Assembly: GCF_041296385.1 (NCBI RefSeq)
Contig: NW_027184062.1
Span: 1,894,348-1,958,347 of the forward strand
DNA: 64,000 nt
Direction of reading: 5' to 3'
Source of the DNA: Aphelocoma coerulescens
Taxonomy: Eukaryota; Chordata; Aves; Passeriformes; Corvidae
Made by a program: the position numbers and the translations under genes. Shown here in pieces: positions 1 through 8,695 of the stretch. The notes under the pieces are model-generated. The model searched no databases, was not told where the DNA came from, and saw only the letters and a list, made by a program, of their open reading frames with translations. How positions within the stretch are numbered: position 1 is the first letter of the stretch; the number at the start of each line of letters is the position of its first letter.

Positions 1-179
1 GGGAGAGGAAAAAAACCGGACAAACTTCTCAGAGCATTTTTTCAAGGAGACACATACACACTCCTCTGCATCCTGCTTGCAGCAAGAGCAGAGGAAGCAA
101 CTTGGTTTCTTTTTAGCCAGTTTTCAGCTCCTTTTCTCTGGGGGGAGATGGAGAGTTGAACTTTGTTTTCCTGGGACTT

Positions 180-216
180 CGGGGGTTTTTTTTCCCTTCT
201 TCTCTTCTTGACTCTT
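180..216 (+). repeat. Poly-G/poly-T/polypyrimidine tract (unit 1)
   Basis: CTTCGGGGG is followed by eight T, CCC and a run of C and T. The homopolymers vary between units: T8 in units 1, 3, 4 and 18; T7 in 15, 16 and 30; T6 followed by C4 in 14, 19 and 29; CTTTTTGGGGG in 2, 5, 10, 11 and 22. The length changes fit replication slippage. They decide which open frames join in each copy. Confidence 0.9.
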
Positions 217-234
217 TCAACATCAGAGCACATT

Positions 235-250
235 GGGAGAATTTTCTCCC
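235..250 (+). other. Short hairpin GGGAGA-ATTT-TCTCCC (unit 1)
   Basis: A perfect 6-bp inverted repeat with a 4-base loop. It is followed by two GGGCCC palindromes at 258–263 and 271–276. It is present in the other units but broken in unit 22, where the right arm reads TCTACC. No function is implied; it is too short to be significant by itself. Confidence 0.6.
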
Positions 251-322
251 GAGGTGGGGGCCCTGAATGTGGGCCCATGAGCCAGCTGCAAGGAGGAGGA
301 GAGAGACTACACCTACGGAAGT

Positions 323-397
323 GTTGGGGTTCCTCCCTCCTGCCATGCGGTCATGGGAGAGGGGACCCTGGGGTAGAGGCATGGCCTGGGCACGGGG
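323..397 (+). other. G-run cluster, possible G-quadruplex (unit 1)
   Basis: Runs of three or four G at 325–328, 355–357, 361–364, 370–373, 388–390 and 394–397 lie on the plus strand. The spacers between the last five are 3, 5, 14 and 3 bases, so one loop would be long. It recurs in each unit; some units (2, 5, 11, 23) have five or six G in the last run. This is a sequence-only suggestion. Confidence 0.35.
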
Positions 398-510
398 TCT
401 CCCTGCTCCCTGCTCACATGTGCCCTAATCCTGTTCAGCACTGCTTATTTTGTGTTGCCCTGTGCGAGGAGGGCCCTGGTTGTGCTGTGATTGCTCAGTT
501 CTTTGGCAGT

Positions 511-519
511 GCCCCGCCC
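511..519 (-). promoter_or_regulatory. GC box (Sp1/KLF-type), one per unit
   Basis: GCCCCGCCC on the plus strand is a perfect GGGCGGGGC GC box on the minus strand. It is preceded by TTTGGCAGT, which contains a TTGGC half-site of the NF1 type. It is found at the same place in all 30 copies, including divergent unit 22. Copies begin at 511, 2683, 4859, 7031, 9203, 11374, 13550, 15727, 17904, 20082, 22255, 24431, 26603, 28784, 30960, 33135, 35315, 37491, 39672, 41848, 44024, 46206, 48382, 50591, 52801, 55016, 57195, 59373, 61554 and 63730. Conservation among young repeats is not proof of function, and no TATA box or start site can be assigned. Confidence 0.4.
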
Positions 520-734
520 ATGTGGCTGGAGAAGAAAGAGCTCTGAAACTTCTCTCAAGAATCGCTCCCTGTTTCTTTGCACGGGCCTCGCTGTCTATGG
601 ATGTTTCAGGAGACCCCACCGAAACACAGAAGGACTCTCAAATTATCCCAGCTTTCTCTGCACAGCGAGAGCCTTTAATATTTAGCATTGTTATCCTTTT
701 CCTGGGTGTTTGTTAAAAAAATGGTTTTTATCTC

Positions 735-751
735 TTTCACTTTCTTCCCAG
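735..751 (+). other. Splice-acceptor-like site (unit 1)
   Basis: A pyrimidine tract, TTTCACTTTCTTCCCAG, is followed by GAAA. This is a good match to the vertebrate 3' splice consensus (pyrimidine tract, N, CAG, G). It recurs in every unit about 750 bp from the unit start. Whether it is ever used cannot be told from sequence. Confidence 0.35.
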
Positions 752-854
752 GAAAATTCTTTTTTCCCGAAGCTGGTGGGGGAGGGCTGGGTGTAACCTG
801 CCTTCTATCAGAGGATATTTTCCTCCACATTTGTCCAAACCGGCACAGCCTGTC

Positions 855-876
855 CTTTCCTGGGTCTCTGTTGCAG
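855..876 (+). other. Second splice-acceptor-like site, followed by ATG (unit 1)
   Basis: TTTCCTGGGTCTCTGTTGCAG is followed directly by ATGG. The pyrimidine tract is interrupted by GGG. Units 7 and 22 carry GGGTGTCTG, and units 14, 19, 23–25 and 29 CCCTGGGTGTCTG. The following ATG opens a plus-strand frame of up to about 112 codons in most units. Confidence 0.3.
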
Positions 877-986
877 ATGGAAGCTGCTGGTGCCATTCTC
901 AGCTTGAAGCCCTCTTTTGATGCAAGCAGATGTTGCCAGGTGTGTTCAGCAGCTGTTGCTCAATGCTTATGCCAAGCTATTGTGTT

Positions 987-1786
987 CCTCATGGAACCAA
1001 GGAGCCATTGTGACACTGCAGGGGCTGATGGCATCAAGGAGGCAATTGTGACAGTACAGAACCTCCTAGAAACAAGGCTCCATTGTGACACCGTGGAGAA
1101 TCATGGAATCAAGGAGCCCATTGTGACACGGCTGCATGGAACCAATGGTCCATGGTTACGCTGCGGATTCAAGAAGAGCACGGTGACACCACGCAACATC
1201 ACGGAACCATAGGTCCATTGTGACACAGCGGGGCCTCATGGAAACAAGGGGACCATTGTGGCAAAGCAGGGCCTAATGGAAGCATGGAGGGCATTGTGAC
1301 ACTAAGGAAACTCCTGGAACCAAGATGACCACTGGCACATAATGGAACCTCATGGAACAAAGCCTCCACGATTGTTTTGGAGGGCCTCAGGGACCACAGG
1401 ACCCATTGTGACACAGCAGGACCTGGTGGAACCAAGGAGCCTTTGTGATACTCCAGATCCACATGGAAGCCAGGGTGCACTGAGACACAGCGGGGCCTTG
1501 TTGGAACCAAAGACACCTCTGCAAAAAGCAGGCCAGCTCATAGAAGCAAGGAGTCCATTGTTACAACATAAAAGCTATGGAAGCAAGGGACCATTGTGAC
1601 ACTGCGGGGCCTCATGGAACCAATTGTCCATTATGACAATGCGGATCAAAGGAGACCATGGTGACACTGCGGAACCTGATGGAACCAAGGAGCCATTGTG
1701 ACACAGTGGGGCCTCATGGAATCAAGGAGACCATTGTGACCCAGGTGTTGCATGTGAAGGCAAGGAGCCATTGTGACACTTTGGGC
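987..1786 (+). repeat. Nested minisatellite block, about 22 degenerate 31–39 bp subrepeats
   Basis: Within each unit about 800 bp consist of degenerate short tandem subrepeats. The shared pattern is CCATTGTGACAC, then a short GC-rich piece, then GGGGCCTCATGGAACC, then AAGGAG. In unit 1 about 22 subunits can be laid out from 1005 onward, most of 36–38 bp, with short ones of 31 bp (1127–1157) and 28 bp (1630–1657). Clean members lie near 1213, 1590 and 1696. Others are strongly decayed, for example near 1512–1550. The same order of decayed members recurs in every unit, so the minisatellite formed and diverged before the 2.18-kb unit was amplified. Confidence 0.93.
1199..1516 (-). other. Minus-strand open frame over the subrepeats (105 codons), probably non-coding
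   Basis: The longest recurring minus-strand frame within the subrepeat block. It persists at 105 codons in 26 of 29 complete units; units 23–25 have the 38-bp insertion and a shortened 80-codon frame. It reads loosely periodic peptide (PLCASGH, PLCHNG, ALPQW). Openness follows from the absence of stops in this frame of the short motif. No signal peptide, domain or known family is seen. Confidence 0.12.
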
Positions 1787-2004
1787 TTCTTCCCTTGAGC
1801 TCTGCAGCTGGCTGTCCCAGCCCAGCGCACCATGTGCCACCTGCTCTCCTCAGGGCTCTGCCTACACACAGCCCCAGGAGAAGTTTTCCTGTTTGCAAGG
1901 AAAGAATGGAAAAGCCTGAGCAGGTTTCCTAAACAACAAACCCCACTCAGGAGCCACATGCTCAGTACAGGCTGCCTGGAACGATGTCCCCTTTCTACAA
2001 GGGT

Positions 2005-2014
2005 CAGTGTGAGC
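2005..2014 (+). other. Splice-donor-like GTGAGC (unit 1)
   Basis: TCAGTGTGAGC contains GTGAGC. In units 9, 14–16, 17, 19, 20, 22 and 29 the sequence is CAGGGTGAGC, which fits a donor (G followed by GTGAGC) better. With the acceptor ending at 876 it would bound an exon-like interval of about 1.13 kb made mainly of the subrepeat block. Use is unknown. Confidence 0.25.
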
Positions 2015-2038
2015 AGGAATGAATGATCTCTGGGAGCA

Positions 2039-2066
2039 GAATTCTCGGAGTCTTTCCACTGAATTC
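2039..2066 (+). other. Two EcoRI sites 22 bp apart (unit 1)
   Basis: GAATTC occurs at 2039–2044 and 2061–2066, and the pair recurs at the same place in the other units. It offers a simple signature: complete EcoRI digestion should give a fragment of about 2.15 kb plus a 22-bp fragment per unit. Confidence 0.85.
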
Positions 2067-2175
2067 TCTGTCCCTGTGTCTTGGGGTGACTTTATCGTGT
2101 GTATCCCCTATTGCTGCTCTATGCCCAGAAGTGAACTTTGTGCATTTCTGTGCCTTTCAACTGAGCCTGAGAGGG

Positions 2176-4348
2176 GGGAGAGGAAAAAAAACCGGACAAA
2201 TTTCTCAGAGCGTTTGTTCAAGGACACACATACACACTCCTCTGCATCCTGCTTGCAGCAAGAGCAGAGGAAGCAACTTTGTTTCTTTTTAGCCAGTTTT
2301 CAGCTCCTTTTCTCTGGGGGGAGATGGAGAGTTGAACTTTGTTTTCCTGGGACTTTTTGGGGGTTTTTTTCCCTTCTTCTCTTCTTGACTCTTTCAACAT
2401 CAGAGCACATTGGGAGAATTTTCTCCCGAGGTGGGGGCCCTGAATGTGGGCCCATGAGCCAGCTGCAAGGAGGAGGAGAGAGACTGCACCTACGGAAGTG
2501 TTGGGGTTCCTCCCCCCTGCCATGAGGTCATGGGAGAGGGGACCCTGGGGTAGAGGCATGGCCTGGGCACGGGGGGTCTCCCTGCTTACATGTGCCCTAA
2601 TCCTGTTCAGCACTGCTTATTTTGTGTTGCCCTGTGCCAGGAGGGCCCTGGTTGTGCTGTGATTGCTCAGTTCTTTGGCAGTGCCCCGCCCATGTGGCTG
2701 GAGAAGAAAGAGCTCTGAAACTTCTCTCAAGAATCGCTCCCTGTTTCTTTGCACGGGCCTCGCTGTCTATGGATGTTTCAGGAGACCCCACCGAAACACG
2801 GAAGGACTCTCAAATTATCCCAGCTTTCTCTGCACAGCGAGAGCTTTTAATATTTAGCATTGCTATCGTTTTCCTGTGTGTTTGTTAAAAAAATAGTTTT
2901 TATCTCTTTCACTTTCTTCCCAGGAAAGTTCTTTTTTCCAAAAACCTGGTGGGGGAGGGCTGGGTGTAACCTGCCTTCTATCAGAGGATATTTTCCTCCA
3001 CATTTGTCCAAACCGGCATAGCCTGTCCTTTCCTGGGTCTCTGTTGCAGATGGAAGCTGCTGGTGCCATTGTCAGCTTGAAGCCCTCTTTTGATGCAAGC
3101 AGATGTTGCCAGGTGTGTTCAGCAGCTGTTGCTCAATGCTTATGCCAAGCTATTGTGTTCCTCATGGAACCAAGGAGCCATTGTGACACTGCAGGGGCTG
3201 ATGGCATCAAGGAGGCAATTGTGACAGTACAGAACCTCCTAGAAACAAGGCTCCATTGTGACACCGTGGGGAATCATGGAATCAAGGAGCCCATTGTGAC
3301 ACGGCTGCATGGAACCAATGGTCCATGGTTACACGGCGGATTCAAGAAGAGCACGGTGACACCACGCAACATCATGGAACCATAGGTCCATTGTGACACA
3401 GCGGGGCCTCATGGAAACAAGGGGACCATTGTGGCAAAGCAGGGCCTAATGGAAGCATGGAGAGCATTGTGACACTAAGGAAACTCCTGGAACCAAGATG
3501 ACCACTGGCACATAATGGAACCTCATGGAAGCAAGCCTCCACAATGACTTTGGAGGGCCTCAGGGACCACAGGACCCATTGTGACACAGCAGGACCTGGT
3601 GGAACCAAGGAGCCTTTGTGATACTCCAGATCCACATGGAAGCCAGGGTGCACTGAGACACAGCGGGGCCTTGTTGGAACCAAAGACACCTCTGCAAAAA
3701 GCAGGCTAGCTCATAGAAGCAAGGAGTCCATTGTTACAACGTCAAAGCTATGGAACCAAGGGACCATTGTGACACTGCGGGGCCTCATGGAACCAATTGT
3801 CCATGATGACAGTGCGGATCAAAGGAGACCATGGTGACACTGCGGAACCTGATGGAACCAAGGAGCCATTGTGACACAGTGGGGCCTCATGGAATCAAGG
3901 AGACCATTGTGACCCAGGTGTTGCATGGGAAGGCAAGGAGCCATTGTGACACTTTGGGCTTCTTCCCTTGAGCTCTGCAGCTGGCTGTCCCAGCCCAGCG
4001 CACCATGTGCCACCTGCTCTCCTCAGGGCTCTGCCTGCACACAGCCCCAGGAGAAGTTTTCCTGTTTGCAAGGAAAGAATGGAAAAGCCGGAGCAGGTTT
4101 CCTAAACAACAAACCCCACTCAGGAGCCACATGCTCAGTACAGGCTGCCTGGAACGATGTCCCCTTTCTACAAGGGTCAGTGTGAGCAGGAATGAATGAT
4201 CTCTGGGAGCAGAATTCTCGGAGTCTTTCCACTGAATTCTCTGTCCCTGTGTCTTGGGGTGACTTTATTGTGTGTATCCCCTATTGCTGCTCTATGCCCA
4301 GAAGTGAACTTTGTGCGTTTCTGTGCCTTTCAACTGAGCCTGAGAGGG
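2176..4348 (+). repeat. Satellite unit 2
   Basis: Subrepeat block 3160–3959; GC box at 2683. Diagnostic variants are CAAATTTCTC in the leader, CTTTTTGGGGG replacing CTTCGGGGG before the T tract, a shortened GGGGGGTCTCCCTGCTTAC segment near 2572, and CTATCGTTTTCC near 2864. It is almost identical to unit 11 at a 19,572-bp offset; one visible difference is GTGCCAGG near 2635 against GTGCGAGG there. Confidence 0.97.
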
Positions 4349-6520
4349 GGGAGAGGAAAAAAACCGGACAAACTTCTCAGAGCGTTTGTTCAAGGACACA
4401 CATACACACTCCTCTGCATCCTGCTTGCAGCAAGAGCAGAGGAAGCAACTTGGTTTCTTTTTTGCCAGTTTTCAGCTCCTTTTCTCTGGGGGGAGATGGA
4501 GAGTTGAACTTTGTTTTCCTGGGACTTCGGGGGTTTTTTTTCCCTTCTTCTCTTCTTGACTCTTTCAACATCAGAGCACATTGGGAGAATTTTCTCCCGA
4601 GGTGGGGGCCCTGAATGTGGGCCCATGAGCCAGCTGCAAGGAGGAGGAGAGAGACTACACCTACGGAAGTGTTGGGGTTCCTCCCCCCTGCCATGCGGTC
4701 ATGGGAGAGGGGACCCTGGGGTAGAGGCATGGCCTGGGCACGGGGTCTCCCTGCTCCCTGCTCACATGTGCCCTAACCCTGTTCAGCACTGCTTATTTTG
4801 TGTTGCCCTGTGCGAGGAGGGCCCTGGTTGTGCTGTGATTGCTCAGTTCTTTGGCAGTGCCCCGCCCATGTGGCTGGAGAAGAAAGAGCTCTGAAACTTC
4901 TCTCAAGAATGGCTCCCTGTTTCTTTGCACGGGCCTCGCTGTCTATGGATGTTTCAGGAGACCCCACCGAAACACAGAAGGACTCTCAAATTATCCCAGC
5001 TTTCTCTGCACAGCGAGAGCTTTTAATATTTAGCATTGTTATCCTTTTCCTGTGTGTTTGTTAAAAAAATAGTTTTTATCTCTTTCACTTTCTTCCCAGG
5101 AAAGTTCTTTTTTCCAAAAACCTGGTGGGGGAGGGCTGGGTGTAACCTGCCTTCTATCAGAGGATATTTTCCTCCACATTTGTCCAAACCGGCACAGCCT
5201 GTCCTTTCCTGGGTCTCTGTTGCAGATGGAAGCTGCTGGTGCCATTGTCAGCTTGAAGCCCTCTTTTGATGCAAGCAGATGTTGCCAGGTGTGTTCAGCA
5301 GTTGTTGCTCAATGCTTATGCCAAGCTATTGTGTTCCTCATGGAACCAAGGAGCCATTGTGACACTGCAGGGGCTGATGGCATCAAGGAGGCAATTGTGA
5401 CAGTACAGAACCTCCTAGAAACAAGGCTCCATTGTGACACCGTGGGGAATCATGGAATCAAGGAGCCCATTGTGACACGGCTGCATGGAACCAATGGTCC
5501 ATGGTTACACGGCGGATTCAAGAAGAGCACGGTGACACCACGCAACATCATGGAACCATAGGTCCATTGTGACACAGCGGGGCCTCATGGAAACAAGGGG
5601 ACCATTGTGGCAAAGCAGGGCCTAATGGAAGCATGGAGAGCATTGTGACACTAAGGAAACTCCTGGAACCAAGATGACCACTGGCACATAATGGAACCTC
5701 ATGGAAGCAAGCCTCCACAATGACTTTGGAGGGCCTCAGGGACCACAGGACCCATTGTGACACAGCAGGACCTGGTGGAACCAAGGAGCCTTTGTGATAC
5801 TCCAGATCCACATGGAAGCCAGGGTGCACTGAGACACAGCGGGGCCTTGTTGGAACCAAAGACACCTCTGCAAAAAGCAGGCTAGCTCATAGAAGCAAGG
5901 AGTCCATTGTTACAACGTCAAAGCTATGGAACCAAGGGACCATTGTGACACTGCGGGGCCTCATGGAACCAATTGTCCATGATGACAGTGCGGATCAAAG
6001 GAGACCATGGTGACACTGCGGAACCTGATGGAACCAAGGAGCCATTGTGACACAGTGGGGCCTCATGGAATCAAGGAGACCATTGTGACCCAGGTGTTGC
6101 ATGGGAAGGCAAGGAGCCATTGTGCCACTTTGGGCTTCTTCCCTTGAGCTCTGCAGCTGGCTGTCCCAGCCCAGCGCACCATGTGCCACCTGCTCTCCTC
6201 AGGGCTCTGCCTGCACACAGCCCCAGGAGAAGTTTTCCTGTTTGCAAGGAAAGAATGGAAAAGCCTGAGCAGGTTTCCTAAACAACAAACCCCACTCAGG
6301 AGCCACATGCTCAGTACAGGCTGCCTGGAACGATGTCCCCTTTCTACAAGGGTCAGTGTGAGCAGGAATGATCTCTGGGAGCAGAATTCTCGGAGTCTTT
6401 CCACTGAATTCTCTGTCCCTGTGTCTTGGGGTGACTTTATTGTGTGTATCCCCTATTGCTGCTCTATGCCCAGAAGTGAACTTTGTGCGTTTCTGTGCCT
6501 TTCAACTGAGCCTGAGAGGG
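4349..6520 (+). repeat. Satellite unit 3
   Basis: Subrepeat block 5336–6135; GC box at 4859. Diagnostic variants are CTTTTTTGCCAG near 4457, GAATGGCTCC near 4907, CAGTTGTTGC near 5299, GTGCCACTTTGGG near 6122 and a 4-bp loss of one GAAT of GAATGAATG near 6367. It matches unit 12 at 19,572 bp with only a few substitutions. Confidence 0.97.
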
Positions 6521-8695
6521 GGGAGAGGAAAAAAACCGGACAAACTTCTCAGAGCATTTTTTCAAGGAGACACATACACACTCCTCTGCATCCTGCTTGC
6601 AGCAAGAGCAGAGGAAGCAACTTGGTTTCTTTTTAGCCAGTTTTCAGCTCCTTTTCTCTGGGGGGAGATGGAGAGTTGAACTTTGTTTTCCTGGGACTTC
6701 GGGGGTTTTTTTTCCCTTCTTCTCTTCTTGACTCTTTCAACATCAGAGCACATTGGGAGAATTTTCTCCCGAGGTGGGGGCCCTGAATGTGGGCCCATGA
6801 GCCAGCTGCAAGGAGGAGGAGAGAGACTACACCTACGGAAGTGTTGGGGTTCCTCCCTCCTGCCATGCGGTCATGGGAGAGGGGACCCTGGGGTAGAGGC
6901 ATGGCCTGGGCACGGGGTCTCCCTGCTCCCTGCTCACATGTGCCCTAATCCTGTTCAGCACTGCTTATTTTGTGTTGCCCTGTGCGAGGAGGGCCCTGGT
7001 TGTGCTGTGATTGCTCAGTTCTTTGGCAGTGCCCCGCCCATGTGGCTGGAGAAGAAAGAGCTCTGAAACTTCTCTCAAGAATCGCTCCCTGTTTCTTTGC
7101 ACGGGCCTCGCTGTCTATGGATGTTTCAGGAGACCCCACCGAAACACAGAAGGACTCTCAAATTATCCCAGCTTTCTCTGCACAGCGAGAGCCTTTAATA
7201 TTTAGCATTGTTATCCTTTTCCTGGGTGTTTGTTAAAAAAATGGTTTTTATCTCTTTCACTTTCTTCCCAGGAAAATTCTTTTTTCCCGAAGCTGGTGGG
7301 GGAGGGCTGGGTGTAACCTGCCTTCTATCAGAGGATATTTTCCTCCACATTTGTCCAAACCGGCACAGCCTGTCCTTTCCTGGGTCTCTGTTGCAGATGG
7401 AAGCTGCTGGTGCCATTCTCAGCTTGAAGCCCTCTTTTGATGCAAGCAGATGTTGCCAGGTGTGTTCAGCAGCTGTTGCTCAATGCTTATGCCAAGCTAT
7501 TGTGTTCCTCATGGAACCAAGGAGCCATTGTGACACTGCAGGGGCTGATGGCATCAAGGAGGCAATTGTGACAGTACAGAACCTCCTAGAAACAAGGCTC
7601 CATTGTGACACCGTGGAGAATCATGGAATCAAGGAGCCCATTGTGACACGGCTGCATGGAACCAATGGTCCATGGTTACGCTGCGGATTCAAGAAGAGCA
7701 CGGTGACACCACGCAACATCACGGAACCATAGGTCCATTGTGACACAGCGGGGCCTCATGGAAACAAGGGGACCATTGTGGCAAAGCAGGGCCTAATGGA
7801 AGCATGGAGGGCATTGTGACACTAAGGAAACTCCTGGAACCAAGATGACCACTGGCACATAATGGAACCTCATGGAACCAAGCCTCCACGATTGTTTTGG
7901 AGGGCCTCAGGGACCACAGGACCCATTGTGACACAGCAGGACCTGGTGGAACCAAGGAGCCTTTGTGATACTCCAGATCCACATGGAAGCCAGGGTGCAC
8001 TGAGACACAGCGGGGCCTTGTTGGAACCAAAGACACCTCTGCAAAAAGCAGGCCAGCTCATAGAAGCAAGGAGTCCATTGTTACAACATAAAAGCTATGG
8101 AAGCAAGGGACCATTGTGACACTGCGGGGCCTCATGGAACCAATTGTCCATTATGACAATGCGGATCAAAGGAGACCATGGTGACACTGCGGAACCTGAT
8201 GGAACCAAGGAGCCATTGTGACACAGTGGGGCCTCATGGAATCAAGGAGACCATTGTGACCCAGGTGTTGCATGTGAAGGCAAGGAGCCATTGTGACACT
8301 TTGGGCTTCTTCCCTTGAGCTCTGCAGCTGGCTGTCCCAGCCCAGCGCACCATGTGCCACCTGCTCTCCTCAGGGCTCTGCCTGCACACAGCCCCAGGAG
8401 AAGTTTTCCTGTTTGCAAGGAAAGAATGGAAAAGCCTGAGCAGGTTTCCTAAACAACAAACCCCACTCAGGAGCCACATGCTCAGTACAGGCTGCCTGGA
8501 ACGATGTCCCCTTTCTACAAGGGTCAGTGTGAGCAGGAATGAATGATCTCTGGGAGCAGAATTCTCGGAGTCTTTCCACTGAATTCTCTGTCCCTGTGTC
8601 TTGGGGTGACTTTATTGTGTGTATCCCCTATTGCTGCTCTATGCCCAGAAGTGAACTTTGTGCATTTCTGTGCCTTTCAACTGAGCCTGAGAGGG
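6521..8695 (+). repeat. Satellite unit 4 (near-twin of unit 1)
   Basis: Subrepeat block 7507–8306; GC box at 7031. It carries the unit 1 variant set: AGCATTTTTTCAAGGAGAC, GAGCCTTTAAT, CCCGAAGCTGG, GCCATTCTCAG, GTTACGCTGCGG and CAGGCCAGCTC. It lacks the two private substitutions of unit 1. The first half also matches unit 13 at 19,572 bp, so this copy belongs to two overlapping higher-order relations. Confidence 0.97.

Larger units (their letters stand above)
688..1212 (+). other. Plus-strand open frame in unit 1 (174 codons), probably non-coding
   Basis: The frame crosses both acceptor-like sites and runs into the subrepeat block, where it reads degenerate short peptide repeats (HCDT, GIKE, IVT). 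It contains a Cys-rich stretch (CCQVC, CLCQ). I recognise no family. It is intact at this length only in units with the CCCGAAGCTGG form (1 and 4; 167-codon versions in 13, 16, 18, 21, 22 and 28). In the other units a one-base length difference splits it, leaving a shorter 113-codon frame. The minus strand is also open over the adjacent block. This is not the behaviour of a conserved gene. Confidence 0.12.
1..2175 (+). repeat. Satellite unit 1 (reference copy)
   Basis: Reference copy for the internal map. Its subrepeat block lies at 987–1786 and its GC box at 511–519. Diagnostic variants are AGCATTTTTTCAAGGAGAC in the leader, an eight-T tract, GAGCCTTTAAT, the CCCGAAGCTGG form near 766, and CAGGCCAGCTC near 1530 (no NheI site). 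Private changes are CATGGAACAAAGC near 1357 and GCCTACACACA near 1859. It matches unit 4 at a constant 6,520-bp offset with very few differences. Confidence 0.97.

Noticed and set aside
340..390. Signal-peptide-like hydrophobic stretch on the minus strand (SLLLLAAGSWA) within an 89-codon frame near 113–382
   Set aside because: The stretch is GC-rich DNA read by chance; the frame length differs among units (85–132 codons) and there is no plausible mature protein downstream.
1497..1513. CENP-B box candidate at CTTGTTGGAACCAAAG
   Set aside because: It lacks the required TTCG and CGGG core bases of the mammalian CENP-B box, and the position is simply one subrepeat member.
1005..1786. CRISPR array (short repeats at regular spacing)
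   Set aside because: There are no unique spacers between constant repeats. The 31–39 bp units are contiguous and degenerate throughout, and the setting is eukaryotic satellite DNA without cas genes.
1..2175. LTR retrotransposon or endogenous retrovirus as the unit
   Set aside because: No terminal repeats within the unit, no TG...CA ends, no primer-binding site, no AATAAA, and no gag, pol or env-like frame were found. Origin of part of the unit from an old element cannot be excluded.
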